A stretch of 19,243 nucleotides of DNA from CAZMOK01 sp964567785 (GTDB taxonomy: Bacteria; Bacteroidota; Bacteroidia; Bacteroidales; JAGOPY01): contig CAZMOK010000054.1 of assembly GCA_964567785.1 (NCBI GenBank), forward strand, positions 1 to 19,243, in the 5' to 3' direction. Position numbers and translations under genes: made by a program. Shown here in pieces: positions 1-8,292 of this stretch. How positions within the stretch are numbered: the stretch's first letter is position 1; each line of letters starts with the position of its first letter. A model generated the notes under the pieces. The model saw only the letters and a list, made by a program, of their open reading frames with translations, was not told the origin of the DNA and ran no database searches.

Positions 1-22
1 TAACAAACTTAATTCTTATAAA

Positions 23-1453
23 ATGATCAGACTTAGACTTTTACTTAAAGTATTTTTTATTGTAACACTAATAATTTCAGCTTCTCATAAAATCTCAGAA
101 GCACAGGTTAGTATTAATGATGACGGCACACCTCCCGACCCGGATGCCATGCTCGAAATAAAATCATCTGACAAAGGGCTCCTGATACCAAGGATTACTG
201 CAGCGAACCGCCCGGCATCACCCCCTGATGGTATGCTTATTTATCAAACCGATGGCACCAGCGGATTCTATTATTATGACGGATCGAACTGGGCAAGAAT
301 AGGCGATGCAACAGATGATTACTGGATCCCTGCCACCGGGAGCGATATCAGGTTCCCTTACAGGATTGCCGTGGGTGGCTTCTCAACGACCGCCGATTAC
401 GGAATAAATGTCCTGAATTACTCATCCGGCAGATCAGGGGTCCGTGGTGTCAGTCAAAGCGGAACTTTTCGCTACGCCGACGGCCAGCTCGGTGTGCTGA
501 ACTGGTCAGGCAATCCGCTGGACCTACCGCTTGATGTGCCTAATATTGGAGTTCTTGGAATAAAACCAGCCAACGGGCTGAACGGTACAGGTATCTATGG
601 ATGGAACGTAGACGACAATTCGGAAAATTATGCAGGGATCTTCTACAGCAGTGGTGATAACACCGGTTCTAACATTGGAATTTATGCTGCAGCAGACAGT
701 GGTTCCACAAACTATGCCGCAAAAATGAAAGGCAGGATGATCATAGAAAGCCATAATTATACAACAGGTGCCGCTGATTCCACATCAACACTTCTCGAAT
801 CAAGGGTTACACATTCCCAATCTCTCGATACCAGGGCACTTTATGGTATCTCCTCACCAACTGATGGATATGGAATAGGGGTTTACGGAGTTGGAGGATA
901 CATGGGTGTAAGAGGCCTGGCCCAGGGAGGAGACTACGGTTTCTCTGTATACGGTGTCTATGGCAGTGCTTCTGGAAATGGCACGGGAACAAGAATTGGT
1001 GTATATGGAACTGCAAGCGGAGGAACTTCCAACTGGGCAGGCTATTTTTCTGGTGATGCCTACATAAGCAGTGACCTCAGAATAGGCACCACTGACCAGT
1101 ATGGATCCTATGCACTATCAGTCAATGGATTGGTTGCCTGCGAAGGCGTCAGGGTTGAAGACTCTGGAACCTGGCCCGATTATGTCTTCAAGAGCGATTA
1201 TAACCTCATGTCAATCAAGGATCTCGAAAAAAACATTCAGCAAAACGGTCATTTACCCGGTATACCTTCTGCAAAACAGATAGAAAAAGAAGGGTTTGAA
1301 CTGGCCGATATGCAACGCAGGGTGCTGGAAAAAGTCGAAGAGCTTACACTCTATACCATCGACCAGGAAAAAAGGATAAAAATACTCCAGGAGCGGATGG
1401 AAGAGCTCGAAAAAGAGAATAAAAAGCTCAGAAAGAAAATTAGCCGTAAATAA
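23..1453 (+). CDS. Exported tail-fibre-like surface protein with C-terminal coiled coil
   Basis: Residues 1-27 form a signal peptide (basic RLRLLLK start, hydrophobic core, likely cleavage SEA|Q). The mature N-terminus carries a phrase common to many Bacteroidota surface proteins (AMLEIKSSDKGLLIPR, then GFYYYDGSNW). The middle, about residues 130-370, is rich in Gly, Tyr and Ser, with repeated units such as GVYG-TASGG and NWAGYFSGDAYISSDLRIG, which resemble the beta-rich shaft repeats of phage tail fibres. The end has a conserved WPDYVFKSDYNL segment and HLPGIPSA, followed by about 50 residues of charged heptads (EELEKENKKLRKK), a probable coiled coil for oligomerisation. I infer a secreted trimeric stalk or adhesin. 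No sortase or T9SS C-terminal signal is visible, so the anchoring mode is unknown. It is the first of three closely spaced plus-strand genes. The family has no settled function. Confidence 0.85.
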   Translation: MIRLRLLLKVFFIVTLIISASHKISEAQVSINDDGTPPDPDAMLEIKSSDKGLLIPRITAANRPASPPDGMLIYQTDGTSGFYYYDGSNWARIGDATDDYWIPATGSDIRFPYRIAVGGFSTTADYGINVLNYSSGRSGVRGVSQSGTFRYADGQLGVLNWSGNPLDLPLDVPNIGVLGIKPANGLNGTGIYGWNVDDNSENYAGIFYSSGDNTGSNIGIYAAADSGSTNYAAKMKGRMIIESHNYTTGAADSTSTLLESRVTHSQSLDTRALYGISSPTDGYGIGVYGVGGYMGVRGLAQGGDYGFSVYGVYGSASGNGTGTRIGVYGTASGGTSNWAGYFSGDAYISSDLRIGTTDQYGSYALSVNGLVACEGVRVEDSGTWPDYVFKSDYNLMSIKDLEKNIQQNGHLPGIPSAKQIEKEGFELADMQRRVLEKVEELTLYTIDQEKRIKILQERMEELEKENKKLRKKISRK

Positions 1454-1487
1454 TCGTTGCTATTAACTGCAAAACCTTTGACTTCTT

Positions 1488-1970
1488 ATGAAAGCATTAC
1501 TAATATTCATAATAACTATTTTCCTGCTAAACTCATATGTTTCCGGGCAGTCTGCACGCTCAGATGCGGCAGGTATCCTCAACGATCCCAAACTTACAAA
1601 AGAAGAAAGAGCGGCCATAAATAAAGCAGGTAAAGACAACCCTTCTGTAAAGGACCCGGAAATGCTCATCGATCCAAAGTGGAACGCTGATGAAATACCC
1701 GATGAGAAATGGTATGGTGAACAAAACAACGGGAAGAAAAAAGTTGAAAAAAGGGAGGAAGCAATCCCTGAAAAACCCAGGACCACATCTGCGACCCAAA
1801 AGGGGAATTCTGTCCAGGAAGAAGGTGCGAAACCTGAATCAAAGATCAGTAACCTCGGCCAAAATGGCCCTAATTCCCAACCTGAGGCAGATAAGCCTGA
1901 GAATATGAAAGGCTATCAGAGAACCACGGGTGCCGAACAGGTTGATCCCGATAGCCAGGATCCTGAATGA
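1488..1970 (+). CDS. Small secreted hydrophilic protein, function unknown
   Basis: I do not recognise a named family. Residues 1-20 are a clear signal peptide (MKALLIFIITIFLLNSYVSG, then Q). The remaining 140 residues are highly charged and rich in Lys, Glu, Pro, Asn and Gln, with no hydrophobic core and no cysteine, so the mature protein is probably disordered. Two related stretches of about 20 residues near the end (around GPNSQPEADKPEN and GAEQVDPDSQDPE) look like a degenerate repeat. It starts 34 nt after the tail-fibre-like gene and ends about 55 nt before the propeller gene, so the three may share a transcript. The ATG at 1488 is chosen because it begins the signal peptide. A longer frame runs antisense here (1463-1786), but it lacks any recognisable protein and is rejected. 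A linker or periplasmic accessory of the neighbouring surface proteins is only a guess. Confidence 0.75.
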   Translation: MKALLIFIITIFLLNSYVSGQSARSDAAGILNDPKLTKEERAAINKAGKDNPSVKDPEMLIDPKWNADEIPDEKWYGEQNNGKKKVEKREEAIPEKPRTTSATQKGNSVQEEGAKPESKISNLGQNGPNSQPEADKPENMKGYQRTTGAEQVDPDSQDPE

Positions 1971-2024
1971 CGCGATCAGCCTATAAAAAAATAAGACAAT
2001 TTGACAATTCTGACAATAAAGAAA

Positions 2025-4673
2025 ATGATATTTAACAACAAGATTTTTACATCAATCGTCTATATAATTCCATTTGCACTTTTTTTCCTTATCGGATTGA
2101 ACAATTCAAACGCCCAGGCAACAAAAGAGATAGGAATGCCCCACACTTTATGGCTGGAGCCTCAAACTGATGACTTCGCCGCGATACAACAACAGGTAAA
2201 TGCATACTTTGAAGGCAAGGATAAAGGCAGGGGGACAGGATATAAACAATGGAAAAGATGGGAGTATTTCAATGAGCGCAGGCTCGATGAAGAAGGCAGG
2301 ATCCAGAATGTTGCCGCCAAAACAATGGAAGCCCAGCGTCAACACGAAATGATCTTTGAAAACGGATCCCGAACCACCACTTTCGGTGGCTTCTGGAACC
2401 AGATAGGCCCTACTTCTTATGTAAACGGTAATTCCGGGTATAACGGGGGGCTTGGAAGGTGCAATGTAATTGCTTTTCATCCTACATCCTCAGCTATAGT
2501 CTATGCCGGAATGCCTTCTGGAGGACTCTGGAAAACGACAAACACCGGCACCAGCTGGACCTGCCTCACCGATGGAATGCCCAGTATAGGTGTTTCAGGC
2601 ATCGCTGTCCATAATACAAATTCCAATATTATCTACATCCTTTCAGGCGATGGTGACGGAGGAGATACGCGTTCCATAGGTGTCCTGAAAACCACTGATG
2701 GAGGAAACCGATGGTACAGCACCGGACTGGAATATGAAGTAACCGATAATGTAACCGGGTACAAGCTGCTGATGCATCCATCCAATTCCAATATCCTTTT
2801 CGCCGCAATGACTGACGGATTGTGGAAAACTACAAACGGAGGTTTTACCTGGACAAGAGTTGTCTGGGATTCTTTCAGGGATGTGGAATTCAAACCAGGA
2901 GACCCGAGCATTGTGTATGCAGTTAGTAACAACGATTATTATCGTTCAACTGACGGAGGCGATACTTTTACAAATATTACTTTCTCCGCAGGTCTGCCAA
3001 CCTCCGGCGTGCAGCGTTTCGCAATTGGAGTTACGTCCGATAATGCCAATTATGTTTATGTGGTTGCCGGTCCCGGCGGTTCTTCCGGCGACAACACATT
3101 CAGGGGTTTCTACCGTTCATTTGACAGCGGACTGAATTTCGACTTCAAGACCAGTGCACCCAACATTCTTGGCAGCTCGGTTTCGGGAGGCGATGACGGA
3201 AACCAGTCATGGTACGATCTTGCAATTGCCGTTTCGCCTGTTGATGTAGCTGATATCCTGGTTGGCGGTATAAATATTTGGAGGTCAGATCTCTATGGCA
3301 ACAGCGGAAACTGGTCAATCATTGCACACTGGAACTCCAACACAGCTACAGCCAACGGGTTGGAATATACCCATGCTGATATCCACGAGCTCGTATTCAA
3401 CCCCAATGACAACTCGCTGTGGTGCGGTAGCGACGGAGGCGTTTTCAGAAGCACTGACTACGGGCTTACCTGGTCTGACAAAAGTTCGAGCATTTGTAAT
3501 ATGCAATTCTATAAAATTGCCGGATATGAACCCAACAGCTCCCTTATTATAGGGGGTACGCAGGATAACGGTTCAAACAGGTGGACCGGAGGTACAAGCA
3601 TAACCCACTTCGACGGTGCCGATGGAATGGACTGCGCCATTGACCATACCAACTCCAATATCCAATATCATATGAGACAGAATGGCCAGCTAAGGAAATC
3701 CACAAATGGCGGTTCTACGCATTCCTATATCGCTCCCGATACGGTTGGTCCATGGGTAACTCCCCTCGTGATGGATCCCAACAACGAGAATATCTTGTAT
3801 GTCGGGAATACTGATGTTTATCGAACATCTAACGGTGGGTCTTCCTGGGCTAATATGGGCTCAAACGGATCAAGTGCAATGGCAGTGGGTACAAACAATT
3901 CGGCCATTATTTATGCTGCAAACGGATCTACACTTCAAAGATCCGCGAGCAGTGGAGTAAGCTGGACAACTATCAGCGGCTCACTTCCCTTCGGTGAAAT
4001 TACAGGTATAACTGTCGACCCCCAGAATGCAAACCAGGTTTGGGTCTGTATGGGAGGTTACGATGAAGATGAGAAAGTCTTCCTTACCTATGATGCATCA
4101 GCAGCTTCGGTAAGTTGGATAAACTTGTCAGGCAACCTTCCGAACATACCTGTCAATTGCATACAAATTGAGGACGGTCCGGTGGATGATGCGATATATA
4201 TAGGCACTGACATCGGAGTTTACTACCGCGATCCCGGACTTGGAGAATGGATACCCTTCAGGAACGGTTTGCCTACTGTTCCGGTTTTTGATCTTGAAAT
4301 CAATGAATCGGCAGAGTTGATCAGGGCCGGAACTTATGGCCGGGGGCTATGGTCATCAAATACTTTCGGAGATTGTCCTATAGGATGGAACCTTACTGTG
4401 GCAAATGATCCCAGTAACCCTAATTACACCGGCGTGCAATACTATGAGTCGAGTGGTACTATAACATCATCCCGGACTATTACAGGTGGCATTGGTACAG
4501 ATGTAACTTACCGGGCAGCCAATTACATAAGTCTTACAGAACCTTTTACCGCTGAGCAGGGAAACCTGTTTACCGCTGAGCTTGGCAGCTGCACTGGAAG
4601 CTCTCCGGCCCCTATGATCACAGTTGAAGGAAAATATATGGGTCCAATGCCGGGTCTTGAAGGAGATGAATAA
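2025..4673 (+). CDS. Exported Asp-box (BNR/Vps10-like) beta-propeller with 3-coathanger-stack domain
   Basis: The ATG at 2025 gives 882 residues and a proper signal peptide (hydrophobic IVYIIPFALFFLIGL, cleavage near SNA|Q). The in-frame TTG at 2001 would add eight residues before it and is less likely. From about residue 165 to 650 there are some nine Asp-box-like motifs of the S/T-x-D/N-x-G-x-x-W type (LWKTTNTGTSWT, LKTTDGGNRW, LWKTTNGGFTW, YRSTDGGDTF, FRSTDYGLTW, YRTSNGGSSW and others). This is the pattern of sortilin/Vps10 and BNR propellers, also seen in xyloglucanases. Sialidase catalytic residues are not evident. About residues 784-858 (YYESSGTITSSRTI, then ITGGIGTDVTYRAANYISL, ending in Cys) match the Bacteroidota 3-coathanger-stack domain. 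The usual T9SS sorting domain that follows it in many relatives is missing; only a short acidic tail remains. Probably secreted, binding polysaccharide or protein; substrate unknown. Confidence 0.85.
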   Translation: MIFNNKIFTSIVYIIPFALFFLIGLNNSNAQATKEIGMPHTLWLEPQTDDFAAIQQQVNAYFEGKDKGRGTGYKQWKRWEYFNERRLDEEGRIQNVAAKTMEAQRQHEMIFENGSRTTTFGGFWNQIGPTSYVNGNSGYNGGLGRCNVIAFHPTSSAIVYAGMPSGGLWKTTNTGTSWTCLTDGMPSIGVSGIAVHNTNSNIIYILSGDGDGGDTRSIGVLKTTDGGNRWYSTGLEYEVTDNVTGYKLLMHPSNSNILFAAMTDGLWKTTNGGFTWTRVVWDSFRDVEFKPGDPSIVYAVSNNDYYRSTDGGDTFTNITFSAGLPTSGVQRFAIGVTSDNANYVYVVAGPGGSSGDNTFRGFYRSFDSGLNFDFKTSAPNILGSSVSGGDDGNQSWYDLAIAVSPVDVADILVGGINIWRSDLYGNSGNWSIIAHWNSNTATANGLEYTHADIHELVFNPNDNSLWCGSDGGVFRSTDYGLTWSDKSSSICNMQFYKIAGYEPNSSLIIGGTQDNGSNRWTGGTSITHFDGADGMDCAIDHTNSNIQYHMRQNGQLRKSTNGGSTHSYIAPDTVGPWVTPLVMDPNNENILYVGNTDVYRTSNGGSSWANMGSNGSSAMAVGTNNSAIIYAANGSTLQRSASSGVSWTTISGSLPFGEITGITVDPQNANQVWVCMGGYDEDEKVFLTYDASAASVSWINLSGNLPNIPVNCIQIEDGPVDDAIYIGTDIGVYYRDPGLGEWIPFRNGLPTVPVFDLEINESAELIRAGTYGRGLWSSNTFGDCPIGWNLTVANDPSNPNYTGVQYYESSGTITSSRTITGGIGTDVTYRAANYISLTEPFTAEQGNLFTAELGSCTGSSPAPMITVEGKYMGPMPGLEGDE

Positions 4674-4743
4674 TAATTCCAATCAAGCATACTTCTCCCA
4701 CTAATTCTGATAATTGACCATTACGAGGTGATCAGAGTGTAAT

Positions 4744-4774
4744 AAGGGATGACATCCTGGATGTCATCCCTTTT
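4744..4774 (+). terminator. Rho-independent terminator after the propeller gene
   Basis: A perfect 12-bp inverted repeat (AAGGGATGACAT, 4744-4755, and its complement 4761-4772) closes a 5-nt loop CCTGG, extendable by one C-G pair, and runs into TTTT. It lies 70 nt after the stop at 4673 and 65 nt before the next gene, so it separates the first three surface genes from the T9SS cargo gene. Confidence 0.85.
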
Positions 4775-4805
4775 GAATTATTTCATGATATTTAGTAATT
4801 TTACA

Positions 4806-4813
4806 CATCTTTG
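4806..4813 (+). promoter_or_regulatory. Possible -7 box for the T9SS cargo gene
   Basis: CATCTTTG matches seven of eight positions of the Bacteroidota -7 consensus TAnnTTTG. It lies between the terminator and the TTG start at 4839, giving a leader of roughly 20 nt. No good TTTG -33 box is seen about 20 nt upstream, so this is weak. Confidence 0.25.
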
Positions 4814-4838
4814 CAGTAATTCATCTAAAAACTGAAAG

Positions 4839-7800
4839 TTGAAAAAGCTAACTCTCCTCACGGCCTCATTACTATTTGCACTACTCTCATTTTCGCAAAA
4901 AGAGGCTAATTTCTGGTATTTCGGGTTTAATGCCGGTCTGAATTTTGGACTCGGCTTACCTGTTGCAATGACTAATGGTCAATTGAACACCTGGGAAGGT
5001 TGTTCCTCCATTTCATCCTCAGATGGCGACCTGCTGTTTTATACAGACGGTCAGTTCGTTTACAATGCCAACCACCTTGAAATGCCTAACGGAAGCGGCC
5101 TGATGGGGGACGAATCCAGCACACAGTCTGGCATCATCGTCCCGAAACCGGGCAGCGATAATGAATATTACATATTTACCGTAGATGACCTGGCAGGCCC
5201 GAACGGGGTCAGGTATACTCTAATTGATATGACCCTCGACGGTGGCCTTGGTGATGTCGTTAACTCCGAGAAAAACGTGCCCCTGGTGGCGCCAACATGT
5301 GAAAAAATTACGGCAGTAGGTCACAGCAATGGAACAGATTACTGGATGATAACACATTTATGGAATTCAGACCAGTTCTATGCTTACGAGGTAACTTCAG
5401 CCGGAGTTAGTTCAACCCCTGTGATTAGTACTGTAGGACCGGTTATTGGTGGAGACACTGAAGACTCTAAAGGCTACATGAAGTTCTCTCCTGATGGAAC
5501 TAAGCTTGCCCTAGCTAATAACCTGGCTTTTACAGTCGACATTTTCGATTTTAATAATGGCTCCGGACAAGTTACGAACCATCTTCAGGATGCAAATTAT
5601 ATAAATCCCGGCGCAAACGGAGGCCCCTATGGTGTCGGTTTCTCTCCCGACAGTAAACTGCTTTATATATCAGAATGGAAAGACGGTAAAAGGATATATC
5701 AGTACGATCTCGAAGCAGGCAGCAGCACTGCCATTCTTGATTCCAGGGTCATTGTGGCGAGTGCCGGACAAAGTGACTATAGCTTTGGCGCACTGCAGCT
5801 TGGCCCCGATAACAGGCTCTACATAGCACGCTGGCAGGATGTGCCATATTTATCCGTATTCACAAACCCTACTGTTTACGGCCCCGGATGTAACTATGTA
5901 CAGGAAGGTGTGAACCTTGGAGGCCAGGGTTCCGGCTACGGGTTGCCGCCTTTTATCCAGTCATTCTTCAACCTTAACACCGATATCCTCTATGACCTGC
6001 CCGTATGTTTCGGCGATTCAACCCAGTTCTACACCAGCACGGCCGTACCTCCCGATTCAGTAAGGTGGGACTTCGGCGATCCGGCATCAGGGTCTGAAAA
6101 CACTTCAACCGAGCTTAATCCTAAACATTTATTTTCCAATACCGGTATCTTTGCGGTCACACTGACGCTCTACGTGCAGCTTCAGTCAGAAGTTAAGGCC
6201 AAACTGGTCATTGTCAATGATAAACCTGATGTTGACCTCGGGGAAGATATTTCCCAGTGTACCGGTTCTTCAGTCACCCTTGATGCCGGTGCAGGATTTG
6301 AAGAATATGTCTGGTCAACCGGCGATACCTCCCAGTCGATAGAAGTTACTACCTCAGATGAGTACTGGGTGCAGGTATTTGGCGATGGGAACTGCTCTGA
6401 TTTTGACACAGTAGATGTTACTATCTTTCCTGCTTACGAGTTTTCTGAAGATCAAAGTATCTGTGAAGGCGACTCGATCTTCCTTGAAGGAGCATGGCAG
6501 AAATTCCCGGGTGCATATGCCGACTCATTCCAGACCGCACAGGGATGCGATAGTGTATATATAACAAATCTGACAGTGTATGATACATTCAACATAGTTG
6601 AGGCCGTTTATCTATGTGAAGGTGACTCCATTTTTGTCGGCGGCCAGTGGCAGAAAGATTCAGGTATTTTTTATGATACCCTGAATACAATTGATGGATG
6701 TGACAGTGTCATAATAACCGACCTTACCGTTTCGGATAATGTGCTTGTCAATGAAGCAATGACAATTTGCATGGGCGACAGTGCTTTTCTTGAGGGAGGA
6801 TGGCAGCAGGCGGCGGGCACATTTTACGACACCGTTTCGGACCCCACTACCTGCGATAGTATATTTATCACACAGCTCAGCGTTGCAGACACTTTCAGGA
6901 TCGACGGCACGGCCGCCATCTGCGACGGTGATTCTATATTATTGGGTGGGAACTGGCAAAAACAGGCAGGTGTATATACCGACAATTACCTGACTGTGCT
7001 AGGATGCGACAGTACCGTGGTAACTGAACTTATCATCCTGGAGGCTGTTTACGGAACTGATGACGTCGCAATTTGTGAAGGCGATTCCGTTTGGCTGGAA
7101 GGAGCCTGGCGTAAAACAGCGGGCACCTATACAGACCTTTATACCGCAGCAAACAGCTGTGATAGCATCGTAAACACCACGCTTACGGTCAATGATGTGT
7201 TCTATTCAGAAAGAGATACTCTTATCTGTGAGGGTGATAGCATTTACCTTGGGGGTTCTTTCCGTACACAAGAAGGTATCTATGAGGATGATTATTTTAC
7301 GCAAAGCGGATGCGACAGCATCATATCAACAGAACTTTATATTGAATCACAACCATCGGTATCTCTTGGAAATGATACCACCCTGCAGGAAGGTGAAGAA
7401 CTATTCCTGGATGCCTTTTATCCTGATGCAACTTACCTCTGGCAGGATGGCTCAACTTCGGAATCTTTCCTTGTCAGGGAACAGGGCCTTTATAATGTAG
7501 AGGTCACGACGAATTGCGGTACCGCAATGGATTCAATCTTTGTGTATTTCGGTGACTTTTTCTGCGACCCCTTCACCCCCAATGCGTTTACCCCCGATGG
7601 TGACGGTTTGAACGATACATTCAGGCCTGTCCTGCCCTGTGAGATCCAGGATTACAGGCTGCTAATTTACAACCGGTGGGGTGAGCTGATCTTCGAGACT
7701 AACGAACGGGAAGAAAGCTGGGACGGCAAGAAGAACGGACAGGTGGTTGACCAGGGAACCTATACCTGGGTGCTTTTCTATACAGTAGGGCTGTATGAGA

Positions 7801-7847
7801 ATATAAGTGACCGCACCGCCAGGGGAGTTGTCGTTCTGATGAAATAG
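4839..7847 (+). CDS. T9SS type B cargo: propeller-like, PKD/Ig and six 51-residue Cys repeats
   Basis: Translation most likely begins at TTG 4839: it directly precedes a signal peptide (MKKLTLLTASLLFALLSFSQ) and an in-frame TGA lies two codons upstream. Residues about 20-380 look like a beta-propeller (FSPDGTKLALAN and FSPDSKLLYISEW blades). About 381-460 is a PKD-type domain (RWDFGDPASGS, HLFSNTGIFAVTL). About 461-535 is an Ig-like module (DVDLGEDISQC, YVWSTGDTSQSI). Six tandem repeats of exactly 51 residues follow, each opening with CxGDS and carrying a second Cys 28 residues later (usually GCDS). A second Ig-like module (SLGNDTTLQEGE) comes next. Residues 909-1002 are the CHU_C type B sorting domain (FTPNAFTPDGDGLNDTFRP, IYNRWGELIFET, W-D-G-K, GTYTWVLFY). 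The protein is expected to cross the outer membrane by T9SS. An adhesin or surface-layer role is inferred; no enzyme active site is visible. Confidence 0.93.
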   Translation: MKKLTLLTASLLFALLSFSQKEANFWYFGFNAGLNFGLGLPVAMTNGQLNTWEGCSSISSSDGDLLFYTDGQFVYNANHLEMPNGSGLMGDESSTQSGIIVPKPGSDNEYYIFTVDDLAGPNGVRYTLIDMTLDGGLGDVVNSEKNVPLVAPTCEKITAVGHSNGTDYWMITHLWNSDQFYAYEVTSAGVSSTPVISTVGPVIGGDTEDSKGYMKFSPDGTKLALANNLAFTVDIFDFNNGSGQVTNHLQDANYINPGANGGPYGVGFSPDSKLLYISEWKDGKRIYQYDLEAGSSTAILDSRVIVASAGQSDYSFGALQLGPDNRLYIARWQDVPYLSVFTNPTVYGPGCNYVQEGVNLGGQGSGYGLPPFIQSFFNLNTDILYDLPVCFGDSTQFYTSTAVPPDSVRWDFGDPASGSENTSTELNPKHLFSNTGIFAVTLTLYVQLQSEVKAKLVIVNDKPDVDLGEDISQCTGSSVTLDAGAGFEEYVWSTGDTSQSIEVTTSDEYWVQVFGDGNCSDFDTVDVTIFPAYEFSEDQSICEGDSIFLEGAWQKFPGAYADSFQTAQGCDSVYITNLTVYDTFNIVEAVYLCEGDSIFVGGQWQKDSGIFYDTLNTIDGCDSVIITDLTVSDNVLVNEAMTICMGDSAFLEGGWQQAAGTFYDTVSDPTTCDSIFITQLSVADTFRIDGTAAICDGDSILLGGNWQKQAGVYTDNYLTVLGCDSTVVTELIILEAVYGTDDVAICEGDSVWLEGAWRKTAGTYTDLYTAANSCDSIVNTTLTVNDVFYSERDTLICEGDSIYLGGSFRTQEGIYEDDYFTQSGCDSIISTELYIESQPSVSLGNDTTLQEGEELFLDAFYPDATYLWQDGSTSESFLVREQGLYNVEVTTNCGTAMDSIFVYFGDFFCDPFTPNAFTPDGDGLNDTFRPVLPCEIQDYRLLIYNRWGELIFETNEREESWDGKKNGQVVDQGTYTWVLFYTVGLYENISDRTARGVVVLMK
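6462..7379 (+). repeat. Six in-frame 153-bp tandem repeats inside the T9SS cargo gene
   Basis: The first Cys codon of each repeat falls at 6462, 6615, 6768, 6921, 7074 and 7227, a spacing of exactly 153 bp (51 codons) every time. Units share CxGDSxxLxGxWQ, a Gly-x-Tyr turn, then C-D-S and a closing beta strand, but differ in most other residues and in silent sites. The array is therefore old rather than freshly duplicated. The sixth unit grades into the following Ig-like domain, so the right edge is approximate. Confidence 0.9.
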
Positions 7848-7951
7848 GGTATTCCCGTAAACTTAAAGTCAGATCAATTGATTCAATACATCATCAAGAA
7901 AATTATCTTTATACAAGGAAATAAATTAACCTGTTATAGAGGAACCTGAAA

Positions 7952-8143
7952 TTAAGGGGGAGGATCTTTGCTCGTCTTGGAAAGAAGGTACCCGGCCAGA
8001 AGGAAGCCAAAAAATAAGCCCACATAGCTCCGGTAATTCTTATCCCAGCTCAGATCAGAAAAATCAATAAGAGTGATTGAAATAGCAATCAGTACCACTG
8101 TCACTATGGTAATAACATTCCCCTTATAGTAAGTCCTTTTCAT
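7952..8143 (-). CDS. Small two-helix membrane protein, function unknown
   Basis: I do not recognise this family. The 63-residue product (from ATG 8143) has two hydrophobic stretches, about residues 10-29 (VITIVTVVLIAISITLIDF) and 41-56 (YVGLFFGFLLAGYLLS). They are joined by a polar loop (SDLSWDKNYRS), and the protein ends in KTSKDPPP. Basic residues precede the first helix, as expected for a small inner-membrane hairpin. An ATG at 8155 would add four residues (MCRQ), but a possible -7 box overlaps it, so 8143 is preferred. It stands alone on the minus strand between two plus-strand genes. The hydrophobic pattern and lack of any overlapping gene support it; there is no homology evidence, so it could be spurious. 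Confidence 0.5.
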   Translation of the reverse strand: MKRTYYKGNVITIVTVVLIAISITLIDFSDLSWDKNYRSYVGLFFGFLLAGYLLSKTSKDPPP

Positions 8144-8155
8144 TTGACGGCACAT

Positions 8156-8163
8156 CTAAGGTA
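8156..8163 (-). promoter_or_regulatory. Possible -7 box for the small membrane protein
   Basis: Read on the minus strand this is TACCTTAG, seven of eight matches to TAnnTTTG. It would place transcription start near 8149, just before ATG 8143. No -33 box was confirmed. Confidence 0.2.
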
Positions 8164-8292
8164 CTAAAATCCTTCATATCTGATCAAGCAGTTTCTTCTG
8201 CCCCGCCAATTAATGATAATATAATGTTCAAAAAAAGGGTCTGGCATTATTTTGGCTATTTTCGCTGATTAAACCAACAGTGATCATTAGTC

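Noticed and set aside
23..1453. Prophage tail-fibre gene
   Set aside because: It has a Sec signal peptide and the standard Bacteroidota surface-protein ends, and no other phage gene is near.
1463..1786. Minus-strand open frame opposite the small secreted protein
   Set aside because: Low-complexity Phe/Ser-rich translation typical of an antisense shadow; the plus frame has a clear signal peptide.
2001..2024. TTG 2001 as the start of the propeller gene
   Set aside because: ATG 2025 gives a normal signal peptide without eight extra polar/basic residues.
2025..4673. Sialidase
   Set aside because: Asp-box motifs are present but the arginine triad and other catalytic residues of sialidases are not recognisable; Asp boxes occur in many non-sialidase propellers.
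7848..7951. Terminator after the T9SS cargo gene (GGGTATTCCC, about 7847-7857)
   Set aside because: A 3-bp stem with no T-run is too weak to call.
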